Source: Desulfobacterales bacterium (GTDB lineage Bacteria > Desulfobacterota > Syntrophobacteria > B119-G9). Taken from it: a stretch of DNA of 7,699 nucleotides. The stretch lies in contig JALXAI010000112.1 in the NCBI GenBank assembly GCA_026992215.1, positions 1-7,699 on the forward strand, in the 5' to 3' direction. A program made the position numbers and the translations under genes. The first letter of the stretch is position 1. The number at the start of each line of letters is the position of its first letter. Positions 1 through 4,947 of the stretch are shown in pieces. The notes beneath the pieces are model-generated. The model was not told the DNA's origin and did no database searches. It was given only the letters and a program-made list of their open reading frames with translations.

Positions 1-649
1 CAAAGGGACCATCACTGCTCACGTAGTCAAAGCCCTTTACAACACCATTCTGGCGCACAAACTCGATATACGCCTCATCCAGGACAACAATGGTTCCCGC
101 GGGAAGCTTTTCGAAAAATGCCCTGAAATCACCATCGCTGATTGTAGATCCGGTGGGGTTGTTAGGATTGTTCAAAAATACAATCTTCGTTTTCACGGAG
201 CATCTTTCAAGAACATCGTTCAGATCGAGGGTAAAATTTTTTAGAGGCACAGACACAGGTTCGCCGCCAACAGCCTGTACCATCAAACGATAAACCAGGA
301 AGCTGGGCTCTGTAACGATTACTTCGTCTTCAGGGGTGAGAAAAGTTCGGATCAGCAGGTCTATTATTTCATTGGAACCGTTTCCCAGCACAATTCCGTC
401 AAAAGGCAAACCAAACTTCTCACTCAGCCTTCTGCGCAGATAATAGCCACTGCCATCCGGGTACCTGTGCAGCTTTTCCAGCGAGTCTTTTATCGCCTGC
501 ACCGCTCCTGGCGAAGGTCCCAGAGGATTCTCATTGGACGCAAGCTTAATTGAATCCGTTATACCGTATTCCCTTTCGAGTTCTTCTATGGGTTTCCCTG
601 GGGGATAAGGGACCAGCTTTCTTATGTTCTCACTAACCAGATTTTTCAT
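1..649 (-). CDS. hisC: Histidinol-phosphate aminotransferase, N-terminal 216 residues (runs off the left edge)
   Basis: PLP-dependent aminotransferase of histidine biosynthesis, which transfers an amino group from glutamate to imidazole-acetol phosphate to give histidinol phosphate in the cytoplasm. Visible fold-type I landmarks, in order: substrate-side motif LASNENPLGPSP (residues 36-47), YPDGSG (63-68), cofactor-phosphate loop GNGSNEIIDLL (89-99), NPNNPTG (161-167) and DEAYIEF (191-197), whose Asp191 should pair with the pyridine nitrogen. The catalytic lysine motif lies beyond the window edge. The ATG at 649-647 is preceded by GAGGG at 662-658, eight bases away. An ATG five bases further upstream runs into a stop after one codon, so 649 is the start. 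The LASNENPLGPSP pattern is typical of HisC; a related class I/II aminotransferase such as a Cobd-like enzyme is less likely. The gene is divergent from rpoH; its downstream neighbours are not visible. Confidence 0.93.
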   Translation of the reverse strand, partial: MKNLVSENIRKLVPYPPGKPIEELEREYGITDSIKLASNENPLGPSPGAVQAIKDSLEKLHRYPDGSGYYLRRRLSEKFGLPFDGIVLGNGSNEIIDLLIRTFLTPEDEVIVTEPSFLVYRLMVQAVGGEPVSVPLKNFTLDLNDVLERCSVKTKIVFLNNPNNPTGSTISDGDFRAFFEKLPAGTIVVLDEAYIEFVRQNGVVKGFDYVSSDGPF

Positions 650-679
650 TCCATTCGCCCTCGTTGATTCAAGTATTCC

Positions 680-700
680 GTAAAAAACAGGTAAAAACAG
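680..700. repeat. Short tandem repeat of a GTAAAAACAG unit
   Basis: Two adjacent copies, GTAAAAAACAG (680-690) and GTAAAAACAG (691-700), differing by one A. They lie between the putative hisC promoter and its start codon, in the predicted hisC leader. This could be a duplicated regulator site or simply slippage; nothing in the sequence decides. Confidence 0.5.
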
Positions 701-717
701 GGTAACTGAAAACCAGA

Positions 718-746
718 ATTGTAAACGTAATAGATTTCCAGGAGAA
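718..746 (-). promoter_or_regulatory. Weak sigma-70 type promoter candidate for hisC
   Basis: On the minus strand TACAAT (723-718) matches five of six -10 consensus bases. It sits 17 bases downstream of TTCTCC (746-741), which matches only three of six -35 bases. Initiation would fall near 711, giving a leader of about 62 bases before the hisC ATG. The weak -35 makes this tentative. Confidence 0.25.
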
Positions 747-914
747 ATTCAACCGTGAGATCCCGATGACACGGTAAACTTGCTTCTTTTTAAGAATGTG
801 CACCGGAAAACTCCAGGTCACCACCGCTCATGGAACAAAACAGGGAAACAACATACGAAAATGATATTCGACTAAAAGGTAAATCCGCGGCAGGAATACA
901 ACTTAACCCCCTCG

Positions 915-926
915 CCCCCCGGGGGG
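915..926. repeat. CCCCCCGGGGGG palindrome, possible remnant of an intergenic repeat
   Basis: Six C followed by six G (a seventh G at 927) with no spacer, in an otherwise balanced-to-AT-rich gap. The flanks are AACCCCCTCG on the left and GAAAGATG on the right. The arrangement recalls widespread CCCTC...CCCGGG...GAG intergenic repeats, but only one copy is seen here and no second arm is intact. The lack of a loop and of a T run argues against a terminator. Confidence 0.35.
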
Positions 927-1053
927 GAAAGATGCTTGTTGCATTCGGTATCTCCGTGTGTTACTTGTGAAGATAACATCATGACTCGAGTGAATCTCCA
1001 AGCATTGTGATTCGTTCTAAGCTGCGGGTTATTAGCATCGGGGATCCGTATAT

Positions 1054-2004
1054 TTGCCAGAAATGCCTGAAAAAATGCCCAGAAACAAGAGAAAGAAACA
1101 TAAAAAGAAATTACCGGTGAAAGCCCAAAGGACCGGCTTAAAAAAATATGACCCCCTGCAACTCTACCTCGCCGAGGTTCGGAAGTTTCCCCTTCTTTCG
1201 AGAGAAGAGGAAAGAGAGCTGGCTATAAGGTACAAGGAAAAGGGGGACCTTGAAGCGGCGTACAGGCTCGTTTTGGGAAATCTCAGGCTGGTTGTAAAGA
1301 TCGCCATGGATTTCCAGCGCCACTGGGTTCAAAACCTGATGGATCTTATCCAGGAAGGAAACATAGGTTTACTTCAGGCGGTGAAGAAATTTGATCCTTT
1401 CAAGGGATACAAGTTTTCCTATTATGCATCATTCTGGATAAAGGCATATATCATAAAATTTATCATGGACAACTGGAAGCTTGTGAAGATAGGCACAACC
1501 CAGGCGCAGAGGAAGCTTTTTTTCAATCTTGCCAAGGAGAAGGAAAAGCTTGAAACCCTAGGGTTCAACCCGGAACCAAAGCTTCTTAGCGAACGGCTGA
1601 ACGTCAAAGAATCCGAAGTCATCGAGATGGAACAGAGACTCGGAAGCTGGGAGATGTCTCTCGATGCGCCGATAAGTGGAGATTCCGACACCGATGTTAA
1701 GTCATTTTTACCTGCCAAACAGGTCCCCGTAGACGAAGTAATCGCAAAGGAAGAAGCCAGGAGCATACTTAAAGAAAAGCTCAGTAAGTTCAAGGAGACC
1801 CTGAACGAAAGAGAGCAAACCATCCTGGAGAAAAGGTTACTTGCCGAAAAACCCATGACATTGCAGGAAATAGGTGAAAAGTACGGAATTACGAGAGAAA
1901 GGGTGAGGCAGCTTGAAAACAGGCTAAAGAAAAAAATGAGGTCGTACCTGGAAGACGAGATCCAGGACATTGAAAGTTTTCATGAAAGTTTCCTTGTAGA
2001 TTGA
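1054..2004 (+). CDS. rpoH: RNA polymerase sigma factor RpoH (sigma-32, heat shock)
   Basis: Group 3-like sigma-70 family factor directing core polymerase to heat-shock promoters. Visible parts: region 1.2-like segment (about 33-60), region 2 (about 74-145, with DLIQEGNIGLLQAVKKF for core binding), the RpoH box QRKLFFNLAK (152-161), which separates sigma-32 from other sigma factors, and region 4 (about 250-300) with helix-turn-helix TLQEIGEKYGITRERVRQLE. Region 1.1 is absent, as expected. At 316 residues it is about 30 longer than the E. coli protein, partly through a basic tail (13 Lys/Arg in the first 31 residues). The start is uncertain: TTG at 1054 has a GGGGA (1040-1044) nine bases upstream, whereas the in-frame ATGs at 1063 and 1075 have no visible ribosome binding site. 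The gene converges with uppP, and no terminator is evident in the 58-base gap. Family assignment is firm; the exact N-terminus is not. Confidence 0.93.
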   Translation: MPEMPEKMPRNKRKKHKKKLPVKAQRTGLKKYDPLQLYLAEVRKFPLLSREEERELAIRYKEKGDLEAAYRLVLGNLRLVVKIAMDFQRHWVQNLMDLIQEGNIGLLQAVKKFDPFKGYKFSYYASFWIKAYIIKFIMDNWKLVKIGTTQAQRKLFFNLAKEKEKLETLGFNPEPKLLSERLNVKESEVIEMEQRLGSWEMSLDAPISGDSDTDVKSFLPAKQVPVDEVIAKEEARSILKEKLSKFKETLNEREQTILEKRLLAEKPMTLQEIGEKYGITRERVRQLENRLKKKMRSYLEDEIQDIESFHESFLVD

Positions 2005-2062
2005 ATTCCAGGCACAGTCATCTCGTTATTTCCCGGACTCCAAAACTCCCGGCACAAGAAAA

Positions 2063-2884
2063 TCATCTCAAAAAGGAGTAGATTAGCACGCTGCAACCCA
2101 GCAACCAGCAGTAGAAGGAAAAGTAGTGAAAGGCTCCCCTTTTTATTACGTCCAGCAAAAATTTCAGTGCCGCATAGCCCACCACGAAAGCCGAAAGCGA
2201 TCCTGCGAGCACAGCCGACAGGCTAAAGGGACTGCTCTCCCAGTGTCTTAGCTCAAGGATTGTCGCACCGACCACTGCGGGAATGAAAAGCAAAAAAGAG
2301 TATCTGGCGGCAAGTTCCCTGTCCAGCCCCAGGAAAAGTGCAGTAGAAATCGTTGTCCCTGACCTGGATATCCCTGGAGCTATGGCAAGCCCCTGGGTCA
2401 GTCCAATGGTGAGGGCATCTTTCACTGTCATTTCTGAAAGTTCCTTTCCATTGGCTCCACTGCTAAGCCTCGTTAACCACAATATAGTACCAGTTATCAG
2501 AAAACAAAAGCCAATGGCACGAAGGGAAGTAAAAAGTCCAACGAATACTTTTTCTCCCAATAGACCAACAATAGCTGTAACGACGGTGCCGCAAGCAATC
2601 AAGACGACCAGCCATGAAGTACTACCCGCTTTTTTTTGCGTATCCAGGTTCCTTATTTTCCCAGGCAACGAAGGAACAACCCTAACGATATCCAGTACAT
2701 CCTTTCGGAATACCACCAGTATGGCAAGCAGAGTACCCATATGCAGGCATACATCCATTACCAATCCGGAATCTCCAAATCCCATGAGTATCTGTGTCAC
2801 TGCCAGGTGCCCGGAGCTGCTGACCGGTAAAAACTCGGTCAATCCCTGAATAACACCGAGAATAACGGCATGAATAACGTCCAC
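2063..2884 (-). CDS. uppP: Undecaprenyl-diphosphatase UppP (BacA family)
   Basis: Integral inner-membrane enzyme that removes a phosphate from undecaprenyl diphosphate, recycling the lipid carrier for peptidoglycan and other wall polymers; extra copies give bacitracin resistance in other bacteria. With the chosen start it is 273 residues, the usual length. Motif 1, QGLTEFLPVSSSGHL, is at residues 13-27 (glutamate, serines and histidine of the active site). Motif 2, PGISRSGTT, is at 170-178 with its conserved arginine. Several hydrophobic spans cover the rest, including 48-60, 92-112 and 121-138, and a strongly hydrophobic C-terminus. GTG at 2884 is chosen because GGGGAG (2896-2891) lies six bases ahead; a TTG two codons upstream (2890) directly abuts that site and cannot use it. 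A terminator separates the gene from the unit upstream, so it probably has its own promoter. It converges with rpoH. Confidence 0.95.
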   Translation of the reverse strand: MDVIHAVILGVIQGLTEFLPVSSSGHLAVTQILMGFGDSGLVMDVCLHMGTLLAILVVFRKDVLDIVRVVPSLPGKIRNLDTQKKAGSTSWLVVLIACGTVVTAIVGLLGEKVFVGLFTSLRAIGFCFLITGTILWLTRLSSGANGKELSEMTVKDALTIGLTQGLAIAPGISRSGTTISTALFLGLDRELAARYSFLLFIPAVVGATILELRHWESSPFSLSAVLAGSLSAFVVGYAALKFLLDVIKRGAFHYFSFYCWLLGCSVLIYSFLR

Positions 2885-2890
2885 AACCAA

Positions 2891-2896
2891 CTCCCC
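2891..2896 (-). promoter_or_regulatory. Ribosome binding site fixing the uppP start
   Basis: GGGGAG read on the minus strand, six bases before the GTG at 2884. It rules out the longer TTG start at 2890, which would leave no spacing. Confidence 0.7.
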
Positions 2897-2923
2897 GCGA
2901 GGCTAGCTCAAAGAGAACACTAC

Positions 2924-2952
2924 AAAAAAATGGCGAGTATTGGTGACCCGCC
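2924..2952 (-). terminator. Intrinsic terminator after the zinc-ribbon gene
   Basis: On the minus strand GGCGGGT (2952-2946), a 7-base loop CACCAAT, then ACTCGCC (2938-2932) form a 7-bp stem with one G-T wobble. One A and seven T (2930-2924) follow. It lies 48 bases after the zinc-ribbon stop codon and closes the Nif3/zinc-ribbon unit. Confidence 0.85.
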
Positions 2953-2964
2953 CTGTAAAATCAA
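2936..2964 (-). promoter_or_regulatory. Tentative uppP promoter overlapping the terminator
   Basis: On the minus strand TTGATT (2964-2959) and AATACT (2941-2936) are 17 bases apart, each matching four of six consensus bases. Initiation would fall near the terminator's T run, about 45 bases before the uppP GTG. It is proposed mainly because the terminator leaves only about 40 bases before uppP and some promoter is needed. Confidence 0.25.
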
Positions 2965-3000
2965 ACACAGTTACCCGGGGTTCGGTTCACTGCAAGAAAC

Positions 3001-3738
3001 CTACTGTTTTTTTACTTCCTCCCACTTTTCTTCGAACCTGCTCCAGTATATGAACCTCTGGCAATTGGGGCAATTGTGCATCCTGTCATTTTTCTGCAGT
3101 TCTATAAAGGTTTGAGGAGGAATATTCATGTGGCATACCTGGCAGACACCGTTATCAACCGCAGCCACAGCAATCCCGTTTCTTTTGTCCTTTATGAAAT
3201 TGAACTTTTTCAATAGCCCGGGGTCAATTTTCTCGGATATCTTTTTGCGTTTCGCATCGAAAGCCTTCAGCTTTTTTTCCAGTTCCCGGACCTTTTCCTG
3301 CAGGAATCCTTTCCTTTCTTCAAACTCGCTCTTTCTGGTCTCAAGCTCCTTTTCCCCGGTTTCTATCTCACCGCTCAGGGCCTCCAGGTTTGTCAGCAAT
3401 TCCAGCAGTTGGTCCTCTTTTTCCTTGATCTCTCGCTTCAAGCTATCCACTTCCCTCAAGCATGCTTGATATTCCCTGTTGTTCTTGATCTCGAGAAGCC
3501 GCCGTTTTCTCCTCGAGAGCTGGTTTTCGAGTTCCCTGATTTCCTGCTCGAAGGCCACCTTTTCCCTGCTACCCTCCTCAAAAATTTGCTTCTTGATGGT
3601 CAATTGCCCGGTGAATTGCTCGTAGTCTTTTTCAAGTTTTCGCAATTGCCTCGGAATGGCATTCTTTTCCCTTTCCAGAACCTGGTACTCGGATTCGAGT
3701 CTTTGTAACTCTATTAATTGTTTTAGCTGTTCCTGCAA
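3001..3738 (-). CDS. Coiled-coil C4-type zinc-ribbon protein (CT398-like family, COG1579)
   Basis: A 245-residue cytoplasmic protein. Residues 1 to about 170 are almost entirely charged heptad-like sequence rich in Glu, Lys, Arg and Leu, predicted to form a long antiparallel coiled coil. The C-terminal part carries a four-cysteine zinc ribbon: C199-x2-C202 within CQVCHMNIPPQ, and C223-x2-C226 within CPNCQR. This is the standard family layout and length. The biochemical role is not established; a related Chlamydia protein (CT398) has been linked to sigma-54 and secretion components, but I would not transfer that function here. The start is TTG at 3738, supported by a perfect AGGAGG six bases upstream. 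It follows the Nif3-family gene by 45 bases on the same strand and the pair is likely one transcript; the same pairing recurs in other bacteria. Confidence 0.9.
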   Translation of the reverse strand: MQEQLKQLIELQRLESEYQVLEREKNAIPRQLRKLEKDYEQFTGQLTIKKQIFEEGSREKVAFEQEIRELENQLSRRKRRLLEIKNNREYQACLREVDSLKREIKEKEDQLLELLTNLEALSGEIETGEKELETRKSEFEERKGFLQEKVRELEKKLKAFDAKRKKISEKIDPGLLKKFNFIKDKRNGIAVAAVDNGVCQVCHMNIPPQTFIELQKNDRMHNCPNCQRFIYWSRFEEKWEEVKKQ

Positions 3739-3744
3739 AGCAAA

Positions 3745-3750
3745 CCTCCT
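3745..3750 (-). promoter_or_regulatory. Strong ribosome binding site fixing the TTG start of the zinc-ribbon gene
   Basis: Minus-strand AGGAGG, fully complementary to the 16S rRNA tail, six bases before the TTG at 3738. It is the strongest ribosome binding site in the window and probably compensates for the weak initiation codon. Confidence 0.85.
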
Positions 3751-3783
3751 TCGAATATTTTTTACTTTTCCTCCAAGCCTAAT

Positions 3784-4608
3784 TCATACAACCGTAAAGG
3801 GATCCTTCTCGCTCTCTGCTTCTATCACATCAATATTCTGACCGCACTCCTCAACTTTTAAACGAAAGAAATCCGCCAGCGCACTTACGATCACCCTTTC
3901 CGACGCAAAATGTCCCACGTCAAAAATAATAATCCCGTTTTCGTAAGCACACATGGCATCGTGATACTTGATATCTCCCGAGATCAGGGCATCACAACCG
4001 GATTTGATGGCAAGTTTTATTACCGACCCTCCGCTCCCGCCACAGAGCATCACCTTCTTCACCGGCGATGACGTTTCCGGGGACACGACAGACACGGTTT
4101 CAACAGACAGTTTCTCCTTGAGAATCTCACAAACCTCATCTACTGAGAGGGCTTGTTTGAAATATCCTACTCTCGCTATCGCTTCCAGCAAACCGTCCCC
4201 TGAGCCATCAGAACTTTCACGGACACTTTCCACATCAAGTAAGCCGAGGGATGATGCGAGAGTATCGTTTACCCCCCCCCGTGTTGCATCAAGGTTGGTA
4301 TGAGCAGCCAGGACCGATATGTTGTTTATGATCGCCAGGCGAACACAGTTTCCCGGAGACTCATCGATGTTAATTTTCTTCAGGGGATTGAAAAGCAGCG
4401 GATGGTGGCAGACGATAAGATCACAGTTGTTTTCGATGGCTTCGTGGAAGACGTGAATGGAAGGATCAAGACTTACTATTACTTTCCTCACCTTGCTATT
4501 CGGGCTCCCGACCTGTAAGCCAACGTTATCCCATGATGCTGCAAGTTCGGCCGGTGCCAGTTCATTAAGCCATCGTTCGAATGTCCCAACAGTGATCTCA
4601 GAAATCAT
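3784..4608 (-). CDS. Nif3-like dinuclear metal centre protein (YbgI/YqfO family)
   Basis: A 274-residue member of the NIF3 family, often labelled GTP cyclohydrolase 1 type 2. Family structures show toroidal hexamers with a two-metal site per subunit; the true cellular substrate is unsettled. Predicted metal ligands are visible: His68 and His69 in CHHP, His103 and Asp107 in HTNLD, and His233 and Glu237 in GHFASE. The N-terminal signature ASWDNVGLQVG (24-34) is also typical. It is the short form, without the PII-like insert that takes some homologues to about 370 residues. The ATG at 4608 fits the family N-terminus, and an in-frame TAA lies 12 bases upstream, so no longer form exists. There is no Shine-Dalgarno sequence: the bases just upstream are the T run of a terminator. 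The zinc-ribbon gene follows 45 bases downstream. Confidence 0.92.
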   Translation of the reverse strand: MISEITVGTFERWLNELAPAELAASWDNVGLQVGSPNSKVRKVIVSLDPSIHVFHEAIENNCDLIVCHHPLLFNPLKKINIDESPGNCVRLAIINNISVLAAHTNLDATRGGVNDTLASSLGLLDVESVRESSDGSGDGLLEAIARVGYFKQALSVDEVCEILKEKLSVETVSVVSPETSSPVKKVMLCGGSGGSVIKLAIKSGCDALISGDIKYHDAMCAYENGIIIFDVGHFASERVIVSALADFFRLKVEECGQNIDVIEAESEKDPFTVV

Positions 4609-4611
4609 GGC

Positions 4612-4648
4612 AAAAAATTAGGGGGGCTTTCTTTTAGAATGCCCCCCT
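4612..4648 (-). terminator. Strong intrinsic terminator between the tRNA and the Nif3-family gene
   Basis: Read on the minus strand, AGGGGGGC (4648-4641) pairs perfectly with GCCCCCCT (4627-4620). The 13-base loop can close further after one T-T mismatch (GAA with TTC, plus one A-T pair). After AA come six T (4617-4612). It should end the tRNA transcript and any read-through from rpoD. The T run stops three bases before the ATG of the Nif3-family gene. Confidence 0.88.
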
Positions 4649-4791
4649 GGAAATGTTATAATCTCCGCTTTCTCGGCTCCGGGTCTTCATCCGTCCTCTT
4701 TCTGTCCCGGAACCTGTCCCGACACTCTGTGCCAGCGTTGACGCTATACGGTTTCTTTTTAAATCTAACCTCATTGTCCTTTTTAAAGCTA
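4649..4791 (-). other. Long tRNA 3' trailer with short direct repeats
   Basis: 143 bases between the encoded CCA of the tRNA and the terminator stem. It holds two copies of TTTAAAAAG on the minus strand (4787-4779 and 4763-4755), two copies of CGGGACAG (4721-4714 and 4709-4702) and a small hairpin AGCG-TCAA-CGCT (4745-4734). A 46-codon frame (4774-4634, minus) ends inside the terminator loop and lacks a properly spaced ribosome binding site. A TATAAC (4660-4655) could be a -10 box for the Nif3-family gene, but there is no matching -35. Confidence 0.55.
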
Positions 4792-4867
4792 TGGTGGGCC
4801 CACCTGGGATCGAACCAGGGACCGACCGGTTATGAGCCGGTGGCTCTACCATCTGAGCTATGGGCCC
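4792..4867 (-). tRNA. tRNA with CAU anticodon, probably tRNA-Ile2 (lysidine) rather than elongator tRNA-Met
   Basis: A 76-base tRNA with encoded CCA. The 7-bp acceptor stem GGGCCCA/TGGGCCC is perfect, the D arm is GCTC/GAGC with an 8-base loop containing GG, the anticodon stem is ACCGG/CCGGT around loop CTCATAA, and the T arm is CCTGG/CCAGG around TTCGATC. The anticodon CAU is at 4834-4832. It is not an initiator: base 1 pairs with base 72 and the anticodon stem lacks the three G-C pairs. Acceptor pairs C4-G69 and C5-G68, known recognition elements for the lysidine synthetase TilS in E. coli, favour tRNA-Ile2, which reads AUA after C34 is modified. The elongator tRNA-Met of E. coli has other bases at these pairs. 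The structure is certain; the isotype is inferred. Confidence 0.95.
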
Positions 4868-4893
4868 GTCATCTCCTCGCTCTATGCATCCGT

Positions 4894-4922
4894 ATTTTAT
4901 TTTATTAGCTTCAGTTAGGCAA
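4894..4922 (-). promoter_or_regulatory. Sigma-70 promoter of the tRNA gene
   Basis: Minus-strand TTGCCT (4922-4917) and TAAAAT (4899-4894) with an ideal 17-base spacer, matching four of six and five of six consensus bases. Initiation near 4887 would leave a 5' leader of about 20 bases, usual for RNase P processing. The tRNA can thus be transcribed independently of rpoD. Confidence 0.65.
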
Positions 4923-4932
4923 GAGAAATATT

Positions 4933-4945
4933 GCCCGCCACGGGC
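4933..4945 (-). terminator. Weak terminator-like hairpin after rpoD
   Basis: GCCCG-TGG-CGGGC on the minus strand starts two bases after the rpoD stop codon. The following AATATTTCTCTT is only partly T-rich. It may be a weak or leaky terminator, or a 3'-end stabilising hairpin, so some rpoD transcripts may run on to the strong terminator beyond the tRNA. Confidence 0.5.
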
Positions 4946-4947
4946 TT

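Larger units (their letters stand above)
650..1053. other. Divergent hisC-rpoH intergenic region, no convincing gene
   Basis: About 400 bases between the hisC and rpoH starts, which must hold both promoters. On the hisC side there is a weak promoter candidate and a short A-rich tandem repeat (listed separately). In the middle lies a small inverted repeat (784-788 with 792-796). Further right there is a C/G run palindrome (915-926) and an 8-base palindrome, ACTCGAGT, at 984-991. I could not find a convincing sigma-70 or sigma-32 type promoter for rpoH: no CTTGAAA-like box with a CCCCAT-like partner at the right spacing. A 46-codon reading frame (830-970, plus) is open but has no usable ribosome binding site, and I do not call it a gene. 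Confidence 0.6.

Noticed and set aside
830..970. A 46-codon plus-strand frame in the hisC-rpoH gap (ATG at 830, TGA at 968-970)
   Set aside because: There is no properly spaced ribosome binding site, the frame runs through the C/G palindrome giving a low-complexity PLAPRGGK stretch, and no family is recognisable.
1036..1050. An RNA thermometer hiding the rpoH ribosome binding site (CGG-GGAT-CCG hairpin)
   Set aside because: Only three base pairs can form; too weak to claim without folding the mapped leader.
2890..3000. An RNase P RNA gene after the zinc-ribbon gene, a position it occupies in some genomes
   Set aside because: The gap is only about 110 bases, far too short, and contains just the terminator and the uppP leader; local similarity to an ACCCGG-type motif is not enough.
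4736..4764. A plus-strand promoter-like pair beginning with TTGACG near 4738
   Set aside because: The -10 position (AAATCT) is a poor match and no plus-strand gene lies downstream; all genes here are on the minus strand.
4634..4774. A 46-codon minus-strand frame in the tRNA trailer, rich in Arg and Ser
   Set aside because: The AGGA is only two bases from the ATG, the stop codon is inside the terminator loop, and the frame covers the direct repeats; more likely non-coding.
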